This document shows, one piece after another, positions 1 to 10,631 of a DNA stretch of 64,000 nt. The stretch's first letter is position 1. Every line of letters begins with the position of its first letter. Source of the DNA: Viola odorata. Its lineage: Eukaryota; Streptophyta; Magnoliopsida; Malpighiales; Violaceae. Where the stretch lies: contig OY829541.1 of assembly GCA_963691705.1 (NCBI GenBank), forward strand, positions 67,613,189-67,677,188. Direction: 5' to 3'. The notes beneath the pieces are model-generated. The model was given only the letters and a program-made list of their open reading frames with translations. It had not been told where the DNA came from and made no database searches. Position numbers and translations under genes: made by a program.

Positions 1-1333
1 GAGTGAGATCTTTTTTCGGGCTTCCAAGACCTACGGTGACCACATAATTCCCCGTCCCAACTGTGCTACCATCTTTCGCCGGAATAGTTGTTGAATCTGT
101 TACCATCACATCGTTGCCTCCGCCGGAGATTTTGGAATACCTTGTGTGAAGGGCATTGACTCTAGCCTCGTCTTGCCGGAGGATCTCATCGATGGTAGGA
201 GGAGCATTTTGCCTTTCTTGATTGATTAGTTGAGAGCATGGACCGTTCTTGTGAACCACATTCAACGATGCTCCTTTGCTCACCACCACTAAACGTGGAA
301 AATTAAAATATAAAAAAAAAATACATTTCTTTTTCTTTTTACAAACGAGATGGGCTTATGACAAGGCGTTGGTGGCCCAGCCCATTAATATTGAGGGAAA
401 TTTTTGGTGGGCTTTTTACCATAATTTAAAATAGTTGGGCTTGAATTATTGCTTAAAGAGAAGTGAGTTGGTCCATAATTCAAAATAGTAATGACAAAAA
501 ACAGCTAAGCACATGTTATAGAAAAATGATAATACTTTTTAATTAATGTTATTTTCTGGTCATGCACCACACATAAAGGACTAATCAAAGATAAATTGAG
601 GCAATTGATTTTGATTTCCGGTTTAGAAAATATATGGATAGGGGAATGTCCCGAAATAATCGTTTCTTTTGTACTTACAGATTTGAATTAATCCAATTAT
701 ATATTCCCTTAAAAAAACAAAAAAAATAACCACCACAAGTCTCCCCTAATTAAATCATTTTGTTTCCCACTAATGGGTCGCTTCCATTTTTGTTTTTCTT
801 TGGTGGGCCGGGCCGGCATAGATGTCTTATTAATGGACATAAACATGACGAACAATGAAACAAAACAACCAATAAAGATAGGCCTAGAACAATAATACGT
901 ACGTAATAAAAATATTCACACACACAATTAAGACTCATATTTTCATTTTACATCAAATTTTGCTAAAAATAATCAATTTTAACCTAAAAATTATAATTTA
1001 CAAAGACATAAGTATTTTATGAGTAATGAAGCTGTGAACTTGTGATTAATTAGTGCATAAAATTATAAATTAGAACATAATTTAACATTAAGTACTTCAT
1101 TTTTAATTATTCTTATCCCCTGCTCATGTGTATACTACACAAAACACAAAAGAAAAAGAAAAAGAAAAATACCTCGAGCGGAAGGTTTGCAGGTTTTTGG
1201 TGGGAAGAGAGAGGTGAGTTGAATGGTCTGCGCATTGGCTTTCTTCTGCAAGTTTTCTGCTTTCAAATGCATATCCTTCCTTTGAAATAGAGAGGAGAGC
1301 GAATAGGAACAGAAAGCAATAAGAATACATCAT
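1..1333 (-). CDS. Aspartyl protease (pepsin-like, AED1/At5g10770-type), 5' part only
   Basis: Two exons are visible on the minus strand and the gene runs off the left edge. Exon 1 is 1333-1173, with donor CTCGAG|GTATTT. Exon 2 runs from about 288 to 1, with acceptor TTTAG at 293-289. Exon 1 opens with a hydrophobic signal peptide (MMYSYCFLFLFALLSIS). Exon 2 encodes prodomain-like VVHKNGPCSQ, then EILRQDEARVNALHTRYSK, then GSTVGTGNYVVTVGLGSPKK, which leads into the active-site DTGS region outside the window. This order is typical of secreted or apoplastic plant A1 aspartyl proteases. The signal-peptide frame does not continue into the mature frame: the family-like stretch TIQLTSLFPPKTCKPSAR is in the +1 frame, and only that frame joins exon 2 in phase. 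A one-base indel near 1217-1250 is likely, so this copy may be a pseudogene. The family call is confident; functionality is doubtful. Confidence 0.72.
289..1172 (-). other. Intron 1 of the aspartyl protease gene
   Basis: This AT-rich intron of about 880 bp has no coding potential. It contains a degenerate segment (about 637-694) that resembles another at about 50927-50986, so a short dispersed repeat sits inside it. Confidence 0.55.
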
Positions 1334-1423
1334 CTAGTGGAGGAAATGGGAGGGAGTGGACCAACCTTTTCCCAATTCTGTATGTCGACAGATTATGAGT
1401 CGCTTGACCATCAAACTTAGCCA

Positions 1424-1431
1424 TATTTATA
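1424..1431 (-). promoter_or_regulatory. TATA box of the aspartyl protease gene
   Basis: TATAAATA on the minus strand, about 90 bp upstream of the exon 1 ATG at 1333. This is a plausible core promoter position. Confidence 0.4.
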
Positions 1432-1953
1432 AGCTATATATTTTGGGAGTTTTTTTGGTTTAGAGAGATTCAAAATTAATCATTAGTACACGACAGTAAT
1501 TAATTGATAAATTAGTTGTAAATTTATTCACTCCAATAATACTTGCCCTTAAATATTCATTTTAGTCAAAACCATTCGATAATCTGATCACTACATCAAG
1601 TATTGATTATTTTGAATTCGTTTTTATTAGTAAAATGAGATATCATTTTCGGTAAGATGGCAAGTAGTACAAGTCTACAACTCTACATAAATTGATAATT
1701 TGATATAAGTAGCTGGTGTTGTCAAGACTCAAGAGTACTAAAACATCAATCATTTATTCTATAAAAAAATATCAATCAGCTAGTATCCATTTTTTTTTAC
1801 GTCTATCTCTTTATTATTTCACTAGAATTTTAAAAATTCGAGTCTCTGCTTATCAAACAGAAAATTAGATTTAAACAGTTAAATCCCTTTTATAATTTTA
1901 TTCCTTGAAGCGGGTAAAGAGGAGTAGTGAGGCGAGTCTGATTTCTTACTTAA

Positions 1954-1961
1954 AGATAAAG
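1954..1961. repeat. Left target-site duplication of the 1962-5599 element
   Basis: AGATAAAG, identical to 5600-5607 at the other end of the element. Confidence 0.9.
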
Positions 1962-2341
1962 TAGGGGTGTCAAAATGGGTTCGACCCGACGGGTCGACCC
2001 GTACCCGACCCTCATTTTGACCCGTTGGGTCAGCATTTTTCGACCCGTTAAATAACGGGTCAGAAACGGGTCGATCCGACGGGTCGCGGATCGACCCGTC
2101 TGACCCGTTTAAAATTTAAAACATAAAACCCTTCACTCTCCACTCTCCATCTCCTCGCATACTCGCCTTCTCGCTTCCCCTCCTTCAAAACCCTAACCTT
2201 TCTCCCCCAATCGCCTCCCGTCACCAAAATCTCAAAACCCTTTTCAATTTCGCCCTCCTCAAAGCCGTCCCAGCACGCGCAAACACAACTCTCAATCACA
2301 CCATCCACAAAACCATCATTACGGCGTCGCTTCTTGTAGGT

Positions 2342-2407
2342 ATGGCGGGGAAGATGATACAAGCGGTTCAGTACACTAGCTACGGCGGCGGAGCATCTGC
2401 TTTGAAG
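2342..2407 (+). pseudogene. Captured first exon of a quinone oxidoreductase-like gene
   Basis: The fragment starts with ATG and encodes 22 residues (MAGKMIQAVQYTSYGGGASA, then LK), followed by a GT donor at 2408. It matches the start of plant zinc-type or NADPH-quinone oxidoreductase-like proteins (M-x-G-K-x-x-R/Q-A-V-Q-Y-x-x-Y-G-G-G). The CT-rich DNA just upstream (2140-2340) looks like that gene's 5' UTR or promoter. Only this exon is present; the catalytic domain is absent. It lies inside the hAT-like element, so it is a transduplicated fragment. Confidence 0.65.
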
Positions 2408-2787
2408 GTTCGCTTCTTTGTTTAAACAGCAACAGATTTTTTCATTTCTATTTTGCGAGTACAATTGGTGCATAGGCTGGGTTTTACCTTGTAACATGTT
2501 GACACATTAGCATCTCACAGTGTCGTTTTTTTGTGCAAGTCTTTATGTTGACCACGAAGAATTTTGTTCTCACACTTTTCTTCAGGAAGGGATTCAGGTC
2601 AGTATTCATGCTTCTCTGTATGGTTTGTGATGAGTATATTATTTATTTGTAGTTTGACGCTGATGCCTGTTTCTATTTTTCTAAGTCAAGCACTGTTACC
2701 TGCCAGCCTTTTTTGGCTGCTTGAAATGCCAACTGTTGTTGACATTTTCTTCCAAGATTGTCTGATTCTTTTTCAAACTTTTTGCAG

Positions 2788-2920
2788 TCGAAGTATCCAG
2801 ATTTCACTAGGCATACTTCTTTTGGGCGTTGGGATCGCTACGGTGACTGATCTTCAGCTCAATGTCCTGGGATCTGTCTTGTCTTTGCTTGCAATTCTTA
2901 CAACCTGTGTTGCTCAGATT
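2788..2920 (+). pseudogene. Captured exon of a UXT/NST-KT nucleotide-sugar transporter
   Basis: A polypyrimidine tract plus TTTGCAG acceptor ends at 2787. The exon then encodes SIQISLGILLLGVGIATVTD followed by LQLNVLGSVLSLLAILTTCVAQI, a hallmark transmembrane segment of the plant UDP-xylose/nucleotide-sugar transporter (drug/metabolite transporter superfamily). The native exon begins in phase 2. Joined to the phase-0 quinone oxidoreductase exon it would be read in another frame and reach a stop within about 20 codons, so no long chimeric protein is expected. The exon end is approximate. Confidence 0.7.
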
Positions 2921-3604
2921 GCATCCTTTGTTGATGTACCTTTGCTAATCGTACTATTTTATTCCTTGTCCCCCTTACCTGTGTACTTGTTTTGTTTTCT
3001 TTTTTGGAGAAGCAGAGCATATAAATAGATATGTTGATTGTAGGCCTATAGTAGTAGAAGTTTCTTTCATAACTGAAGTCCTTCTTTTTCATTTCTGTTA
3101 GGCTTACAGTTAGAGCATTACGTTTGATGTAACACTTTTCTGGTTAGGATCTTGTGTTTAAGTTTGTAAAGCAAACTACTTTTAATTTATTGTTTGGTAC
3201 TCTGGCAGCTAAATTATTGTTAAGTTATTTATTTTTCATATCAGTTTGTCTGGTATTGTAGATCAAAGGTGATGTTATTGCTTTCAGTATTTCATATGCT
3301 TATATCAGTGAATGAGTTTGAATTATTCATGCATAAGTTAGGATGTATTGTACATAAAATTTATTGCACGTTCACCAGGGAACCTTTCATTTGCTTGCAT
3401 AATCATGCAAAAAAAACACGTGATCCCAAAAAGAGTAATGTTGGTACAACTTTAGATCCTCTTCATTTGACTTTTATTGAACATGCCATCTCTGTTTCCT
3501 TTTTTCACGTTGCACTTCCATTTCCATGGTGCAGCCTTGATTGAAACTTGATATTGTTAATCCTTGCACTCTTATGATTATTAACTAGGTGGAAATGTGC
3601 ACAG

Positions 3605-4262
3605 GTTTGTCGAGTTCAGCTTGACCAAGTGAATCAATGTCATGTTAGTACGAGATTTTCACATTCTCGTTGTGGTCATGTTGTAAGCAAGTTGCCCAGC
3701 GGGGCTGTCAAATGCAGCTTCTGTCTCGACAATTGTGATGATGAGCTTGTGCGCACTTTCCACCTGAAGATTACCCTCGCAGATGCGACTGCCAAGATCT
3801 TTGCATGGTGCAGTGGTCAAACTGCTGTGGAGTTGCTGCAAATATCTCCGGATGAATTTTATGAGCTCCCTGAGGTACGGTCTAGCTCAATCATTTTCAT
3901 TTAAGCTATATAAGCTTAACGATCTATCTAGCATTGACTTGCAAGAACTGCAATGCTGATTTCTCATTTTCAATATTCTATATATTTACCCGGAAAACTT
4001 GTTTTTTGTCCATTCCGACTCTGGAATTCTCTTGCCGTATATGGATACCATTAATCATACTCTAACGTTAGCATATTCATATTCCTCACTGATCTTTATG
4101 TTACAGGATGAGCAATTTATGTATCCTTCCTCACTAGAGAGGGAGAGTTTTATTGTGGCATTAGTAAATTGCAAGAAGCAAAGCTGTGATTTCAGTCAGA
4201 GTATAGCCTTGGGGAGTGAAGCAGTTCCATGGGAAATCACTCGTGCCCTAAGGTGCGAATAA
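3605..4262 (+). pseudogene. Captured C-terminal exons of a CTC1-like OB-fold/zinc-ribbon protein
   Basis: Two exons are visible. The first runs 3605-3875 (acceptor CACAG at 3604, donor GAG|GTACGG). The second runs 4107-4262 (acceptor TTACAG at 4106) and ends in TAA. They encode SRCGHVVS...CSFCLDNCDDE (a C-x-n-C-x2-C zinc-ribbon pattern), then FHLKITLADATAKIFAWCSG, ISPDEFYELPE, DEQFMYPSSLERESFIVALV and finally PWEITRALRCE. The OB-fold with inserted zinc ribbon resembles RPA/CTC1-type single-strand DNA-binding proteins. From memory I favour plant CTC1 (telomere CST complex), but another RPA-like protein is possible. The rest of the protein is missing, and the fragment sits inside the hAT-like element. 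Confidence 0.55.
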
Positions 4263-5417
4263 GTTAACCAATTTGGCGTCGTTAAAGTTTCCTGAATAAA
4301 GTAACAGGTAATCACGTAGAGAGTGCTCTGGTTAGACTAATGTATTTATATTGATGAACGAATGGCAAATGGTTTCTTGGTAACCTGGTTAGCCTGAAAA
4401 TACTTTTCATCTAGAAAACAAACTACTCACTCAAAATAATAATAAAAAAAACGTCAATATCTCCATCCACATATTCGTGAACCTAAATGGATTTTATTAA
4501 TAAAGAAATCTATTTAGTTTTCATCGCTGCATAATTCAATGCTTTTATGGCATTGATGAGTAGAAAGTGCATTTCAAGCATGATTGTGTTGCACACGTAG
4601 AGCATTATATGCAGAAATATTTGCAGCAGCCCATCTTGCTTGTTCTGTTTCATTTTCTTTCTTCTTTCATATTAAAAGCATATATATGTAGCTCGATATG
4701 TAGAGTGGTATTGAGAGAAGGCAAAGGAAGATGACGTAAAATCTCTCCATCCTTTTTTTTGGAATTAGTTTCATGTCATTTTCTTCTAAGAATCTAAACT
4801 GCATGCATTTAATTTGTGATGTGATGTATAGTATACGAATGGAGTTCACTGAAAATATTATTTCTTCTAATAATCTAAAGTGCATGTATAGAATTAATTT
4901 TACTTCCGATTGCTAATTTTCGTTTAAATACAAGCAATTTTAATGTAAGAATTAGTACAAATGTAATTTGTTTAATGTTTATGCTATAATTTTATTTTTA
5001 AATCCGTTTATTTCATTGTAGTATTTGTTTAGAAATTTAAATGCATAAAATATATAGTATAAAGCTTGTTAACCGAAGAATAAAGTCAGTAACAACTTAT
5101 TTTTATAAAATATTTATTTTAAAATTTTTCGTAAAGAAAATTGATATTTTAAATGCACCATTACTTTTAAAAATAAAAACCCATATCAAAAAAAATTTTA
5201 AAAAATTTTAAAATCCGGGTCAAAAAAATCGGGTCGGGCTGACCCACCCGAATTTGGACTGGTTGACCCGCCCGAATTTGGGCGGGTTGACCCGTATTAT
5301 ACTGTTCACGGGTCGTCAACTGGTCAGTGGGTTGCCAACTGGTCAACGGGTCGCGTGCGGGTCATGCTGACCCGTTTGACCCTCTGAAATTTTGTATTCA
5401 TAAAGACAAAACATGGC

Positions 5418-5457
5418 AAAACGACGTCGTTTTGATTCGTCAAAACGACGTCGTTTT
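5418..5457. repeat. Pair of 16-bp perfect palindromes in the right subterminal region
   Basis: AAAACGACGTCGTTTT occurs at 5418-5433 and again at 5442-5457, 8 bp apart. Closely related palindromes occur in the unrelated 15853-16413 hAT MITE. Confidence 0.8.
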
Positions 5458-5599
5458 GCTTAACGGGTCAGATGGGCCGGGCCGGGTCGACCCGTTACCC
5501 TACGGGTCAGTAACGGGTCGGGTCATTTTTGACCCTCAACCCAACGGTTCACAGTTAAACGGGTCGGGTCGGGTCGGGTCGACCCGTTTGACACCCCTA

Positions 5600-5607
5600 A
5601 GATAAAG
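5600..5607. repeat. Right target-site duplication of the 1962-5599 element
   Basis: AGATAAAG, identical to 1954-1961. Confidence 0.9.
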
Positions 5608-6557
5608 GAAGCCCTCATTTAAACCTTAATGATAAAATACCGATAGAGATTTAAATTAAAAAGAAAGAAAAAAAGATCAAGCTCATATTTCAATTGCTCT
5701 GAGTCCTATAAGGCTATAACCCAAATAATTAAAAAAGCCTATAGTCCGTAAATCCTTCTCTCTACATATAGACTATGGAAACCATGACAGGCCGCGGCCT
5801 GCTGCGAAATGTGAGTGTCCGGCGAGATAAGTGCGCAACAATAGGACGCAATGACTTTTGGTTCTGGACTTTTGATAACGGAAATTAATTGGTCCACCAC
5901 AACACGTGAATATTCTAAAAATGAGTTTATCCCACTAGAGTCTGTATCTGTATGGACTGTGGACTAGATCCATTTCCCAGGTTTCACTTCACTATTCTTA
6001 TAGAGATTGCACGCAAGAAGCTAATATAACGCAATGAGCCATACTTAATCAGGTTTGGTGATCAATACCATACCGAGATAGACATCCCTCTTCCGGACCC
6101 CATAATTCTCGAATTGGAAACCTTGCCTATTTACTTTACTTTCTATAAGATCCACTGATTAGGTCACCTGATCAAAAGATGAAATATGAAATAAAGAATG
6201 GATAATATCTAAATAGAGAGCAATACCTTTCCCTTTTTCTTTTTTCCTTTTCCCATTTTCTTTTCTAGTTTTCATCATTTATCTTTTCTCAAAGTAATAG
6301 GGCATGATAAGAATTTATCACAAAAAAGAGGAGAACATAGAAATAAAAGGTGTAATCAACAGTATACTGAGTTCGTCTCATTGGCTGACCAACACAGTGT
6401 TATGTTCTTTGTTTTAAAATAAAAATAAAAATAAGATAAAAGATGAAGGATAATACATAATTCTGTTTATATATTTTTATCAGACACAATCAGTTATATT
6501 AAAATTCAACTTTAATTTTACAAAAGGATAAGATTTTTCATTAAATTACAGGAGCTA
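5608..6557. other. Intergenic, no gene seen
   Basis: AT-rich DNA between the gene-carrying element and the first P450 pseudogene. I see no coding stretch and no clear repeat termini. Confidence 0.5.
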
Positions 6558-7136
6558 TTACATGTTCTTCCATCCTTTGGAAACTCTAACCTTCAACCCA
6601 TGTTTCATGCTAAGGTTCATAGAGTTACTTGGAGAGATATGATGACTCTCCACTACTCTGATGCAATAATTCATAATCAGAGCAGAGAGAACAACTTTCA
6701 TCATCACCATTGCCAAATCTTTCCCCAAACAACTCCTCGGTCCTGCATTGAATGCCAAGTGCTTGTAAGGTGACACTCTTTTGATCTTTCCTTGCACGGA
6801 GATCCACCTCTCCGGCTAGAATTCCAAGCAGTCTTCACCCCATATCTCTTTCACCCTTCCAATGGAGTATATAGAATAAAGGATCCTCGAGTTCTTGCCA
6901 ATTTGATGACCACTTGGAAGAATGTCTTCTTCAATCGGAGCTCTGTGCTCGAAAGGTACTGGTGGATACAACCGAAGAAATTTGTTGATTGTTGCGTGGA
7001 GAAAAACAAGTTTGCTCAGATCCCGGAAAAGGAAACCTCCATCAAACCCTGAAGCTTGTAATTGAGTTGATTTGATTTTTCGTAAGATTTTTGTTTCTCC
7101 AATGGGGTAAGTTGGGATTAAGATGGCTTTTGACAT
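6558..7136 (-). pseudogene. CYP96A-like cytochrome P450, 5'-truncated pseudogene
   Basis: Only the C-terminal third remains, from just after the I helix (PIGETKIL...) through the K helix (HATINKFLRLYPPVPFEH) and PERW to the heme loop FNAGPRSCLG and the end MKHGLKVRVSKG. The reading frame is continuous except for an in-frame TAG at 6818-6816, replacing the lysine codon just before PERW. The ExxR of the K helix has also decayed: the family E-A-L-R reads K-F-L-R. Similarity to the intact gene at 16605-18146 places it in the fatty-acid/alkane hydroxylase CYP86 clan. There is no N-terminal half, no I helix and no promoter, so it is dead. Confidence 0.88.
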
Positions 7137-7147
7137 GGGAATTCAAT

Positions 7148-7411
7148 ATTTAAAAGTTGCTTTCTGAGTTGCTGCAGATTGTCCAACTCTTAAATGGGAG
7201 GGTGCTACATCTTAATCAGTTAGGATTAGTGTTACAAGACATTCTGTTCTTCGCTAATTATTTTATAAATATTTCATTTTCTCATATTAATAGGGCTGTG
7301 AACGGTGTAGCGGATGAGTTAGCTAAGTTTATTGTAGTGCAACAAGTGTCATCTATTTTGATAAGGGAATGTCCGAACTTATTAGACTTTTTGTACTTCC
7401 GAATTAGCTAA
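7148..7411 (+). mobile_element. Fragment of a LINE-type retroelement RNase H domain
   Basis: The plus-strand reading gives LGLVLQDILFFANYFINISF then SHINRAVNGVADELAKFIVV and ECPNLLDFLY, ending at a stop. The SH-x-N-R-x-x-N-x-x-A-D-x-L-A-K-F signature is the C-terminal part of the RNase H-like (RVT_3) domain common in plant non-LTR retrotransposons. Only the end of the domain is present. It directly abuts the truncation point of the P450 pseudogene, so insertion or ectopic rearrangement here may have removed the P450 5' half. Confidence 0.6.
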
Positions 7412-7632
7412 ATCAATGATATGCTAGACTTGTTTAAAAAAATAATACCCAACTTTATTCTCAAATTCACAATACATGAACCGATCTTTATTCTCAACAT
7501 ACCAACTTGAAGGAAAAAGCAAAAGTATTTGTAAGTAAACATAATAATTAACATCTGGTTAAGACAATAATCTCTGATTAACATGAAATAGAAACATATA
7601 TTATTCCAATACCATTCTTAGCAAGAAGAAGT

Positions 7633-10586
7633 TTAAAACATACCAAACCTATATAATTGCCACCAAATTCTATTCCCCAATCTGTCCAGGAAGTAGGAAT
7701 ATGCAAACCTCCAGCGCCTGTTAAGCAACAAAGGACCCACAAAACCCCAAAATCCCCCCACAAATCCAAATGCCATGCTCACATAAAACCATATCATTCC
7801 ATCTCCATCATCATCTTCACCTCCTTCGTCATTTGCATCATTCAGTGTAGCATCATCCACATTACTGCAATTGTTGGGCAGAGGAAACCCGCAAAGTTCA
7901 TTGCCAGCGAAACTCGAAGCATCAAAGGTTTGTATTTGATGGCCAGAAGGAATTCTTCCTGACAATCTATTCTGAGACAGGTACAACTGACCAAGGGATG
8001 TCAAGCATGATATATTCTGCGGAATCTCACCGGAAAGTTGGTTCGCAGAAAGATCCATGGATTCTAGTTCTTTCATGAAACCAATATTTTTTGGGATTCT
8101 CCCACTCAAAGCATTCTGTGACAAATTCAAAGATACCAGAGTACAAAGGCTTGTTATTTCATCTGGAATCTTCCCACACAATTTATTATTCGAAAGATCC
8201 AAGCTTCTAACAAATCCAAGATTTGTGCTGTACTCTAGCATATTCCCTTTCATTAGAAGTAACAGTCTCTAAATATGTCCAACTATTATATCTCAAAACT
8301 TCAGGTTGAATGACCCCAGTAGATTCATTCATTTTGGTCATTGTAGATAAGTTGTCAAAGCATGATGGTATGGTCCCATCGAAAAAATTATTTGCAAGGT
8401 CCAAAATGTGCAAAGATGTCGCATGCCAAAGCTTTTGTGGAATTGGACCGCTAAGCTTGTTCGAATGCAAAGTAAGAATTTTCATACCCGAAAGTGATCT
8501 TGCACTAACAAAGCTTGAAATGTTTCCCACCAGTTCATTTTCGGCAACGTCAATTGTGATCAATTGTGTACACTTGTTAAGTGACAGTGGAAGTTCTCTT
8601 GATAAACTGTTGTTGCGAAGGTGTAACAACTCCAGCAAACCTAAAGTGCCAATGGATTCGGGAATGGTACCGTTAAGTTTGTTATTGCTCAAGTTAATGA
8701 CCACCAAATCAGGCAAGGCTGCCAAACAATTTGGTATCTCCCCATATAAAAGATTTTGACCCAAGTTAAGATATTGAAGATAATTTGCTTTCCACTCCTG
8801 CATGTTGTGGTGCGTGTTGGGAGGACATAAGATTTTTGAGATGGAACCTGAGAATGAATTGTTTGATAGATCCAACGCAAGCAAATTGGAAGAAACAAAA
8901 GGTAGCGGACCGTGGAAGCGATTCGAACTCAGGTCCATAACCTGAGATAGTGTGCTTGGAAGCACTCTATGGATTTGGTTGTGAGAGAGAATTAAGTATC
9001 CGACGTTGGAGGAGAGATTCCAAAACCAAAAAGGAATGGTACTTGAAATACCAGAGCTTGACAAATCGAGAGTTTCTAAAGACTTGAGTGAGCGAAGCCA
9101 TGTGGGGAATTGAGGCCCAATGCGCCAAGATCGTAACATCAAATTACGCAAGTGACCAAAAGGAGGAATCCAATTAGGACTAACTCTCAACTTCAATTGG
9201 TTCCCAGATGCAACAAAATAATTCAAATCTTTGAGATTCTCAAAGTGAGCTTCCCAAACGTCACCGGCTAATGAGTTGCCATCAAGAGATAAATCCTCCA
9301 ATTTTTTAAGCTTTCCAAGACTGACGGGAAGAGTTCCGTTCAATGAGTTCCCGGAAAGTTCTAGATATTTCAAGGACATTAACCGACCGAAATGAATATT
9401 TGTGGTGGCCAGCTCACCAAATAGCTGACAGTTGTCCAAAAACAACTCCTCCATCCCATTTGAAACGCATCCAGGCAACGACAAAATTTCAAAGACTTGA
9501 TTGATGTCCTGCCTCAATTTCACACCTGACAAATCGAGTTCCCTCAAATTGCAACTATTCTTGAAAGACTTTGGAATCCCTCCTTCAAGTTCTAATTTGC
9601 TTCCCGACTGTGGAGACATGACAAGAGAGATTAGAGAAGGCATGTTCCAATTGGCACTTGAAATCTTACCTTCCAGGTTATTGTCACCAAGATGGAGGTG
9701 CTCAAGACGGGTCAAACCATCTAACCAGTCAGGTATAGGAGAACTGAACTCGTTGACAGACAAATCAAGTTTCTGAAGGGAAGTCATGTTTTGAATCTCA
9801 TCAGGAAGGGGACCTTGAAACTGGTTATGAGACAGATTAAGGACAGAGAAGGATGAAAAGTTCTTGACACTACTACTGCTACTCTGGGGTTGAAAGCTTG
9901 AGACTCCAACCACTCAAATCAAGAAACTTGAGAGAAGAAAGGCCAGACATCCACTGCAAATTCTCGACAGGATAATAAAAATAATGATAATTATCATTGT
10001 TACTTAAATTAAGGTATTGGAGATTTGAGAGATTCCCTAGTTGATGAGGAATCATTCCTCCAAATCCGGCATTAGAGAGGTTAAGGTATCTTAAACTCCA
10101 CATTGAGCCAAGAAATGAGGGGATGCGGATCCCTCCAAAATCATTGTAACTTAGGTCCAAGTACCTTAAATGCTTCAAACTCAGCAAAGCAGAACTGACT
10201 TTACCTCCAAATAATGTGTTCATGTACTGATATACGTCACTGCCGTAGAATAGATTTCCATATTCAACCCATGAAAGACTTCTGAGATGGAGACCAGTGA
10301 CATATTGTGCGGTTGAGTCGTCAAGATGATGATGACAGCTAACTCCATACCAACTGCAACAATCATCATCATCTGCTGCAGCAGCAGCCCAGGTTGCAAG
10401 CCGGTTTGATGGGTTTTTGAGATGTTTCTTGAACTCCATGAGAGCTTCCCTCTCAGTTGGGATGCACCTGGTTTGGTGGGTCGTCTAGTTAGTCCACTGG
10501 CCGGTAGTAGCATAGCAGAAGCCAAGATTAGCAACAGCTACTGCGACAAACAGCCATAGAGACAGAGTTGAAAACAGAGTAGTCAT
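7633..10586 (-). pseudogene. LRR receptor-like protein (Cf/EIX-type), pseudogene
   Basis: The start is ATG at 10586 with a clear signal peptide (MTTLFSTLSLWLFVAVAVAN...CYA). An in-frame TAG follows at codon 34 (10487-10485). The same frame then resumes with the N-terminal LRR cap (CIPTEREALMEFKKHLKNPS, then CCSWYGVSC). About 25 leucine-rich repeats follow. The frame changes near 9890, where sequence between the SL-K-L-S and NFSSFSVLNLSHN segments appears lost. It changes again near 8250-8275, just before MLEYSTNLGFVRSLDLSNN. The C-terminal part is normal: juxtamembrane LRRs, GNELCGFPLPNNC, an acidic stretch, one transmembrane helix (FYVSMAFGFVGGFWGFVGPL) and a short basic tail without a kinase. 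Intact members are cell-surface immune receptors. Three independent lesions make this a pseudogene, although over 900 codons survive. Confidence 0.9.
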
Positions 10587-10624
10587 TGTGTTTGAATGTA
10601 TAGTTAATGGAGTCTGGTATTTAC

Positions 10625-10631
10625 ATTTATA
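10625..10631 (-). promoter_or_regulatory. TATA box of the LRR receptor-like pseudogene
   Basis: TATAAAT on the minus strand, 39 bp upstream of the ATG at 10586. The promoter may still be intact. Confidence 0.4.

Larger units (their letters stand above)
1962..5599. mobile_element. Non-autonomous hAT-like element carrying three host gene fragments (Pack-type)
   Basis: The element has 13-bp terminal inverted repeats: TAGGGGTGTCAAA at 1962-1974 and its reverse complement ending at 5599. It is flanked by a perfect 8-bp direct repeat, AGATAAAG (1954-1961 and 5600-5607). The 8-bp duplication and the YAGGGGTG-type terminus indicate the hAT superfamily. Both subterminal regions (about 1975-2110 and 5215-5590) are packed with GACCCGT/ACGGGTC repeats in both orientations, as expected of transposase-binding subterminal repeats. 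No transposase is present. The interior holds spliced fragments resembling a quinone oxidoreductase first exon, a nucleotide-sugar transporter exon and two C-terminal exons of a CTC1-like OB-fold protein, all in plus orientation. This is direct evidence of gene-fragment capture. Confidence 0.9.

Noticed and set aside
2060..2497. Minus-strand 145-codon open stretch inside the 1962-5599 element
   Set aside because: It reads the complement of the captured leader and first exon plus GACCCGT repeats; no domain, low complexity.
2564..3028. Plus-strand 154-codon open stretch as a membrane protein gene
   Set aside because: Only the part from 2788 to about 2920 matches a transporter exon; the rest is intron sequence with splice signals.
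6792..7052. Plus-strand open stretch over the P450 pseudogene
   Set aside because: Antisense shadow of the P450 frame.
7657..9776. Plus-strand open stretches across the LRR gene (7657-7962, 8310-8759, 9501-9776)
   Set aside because: Antisense shadows; the LRR pattern on the minus strand explains the region.
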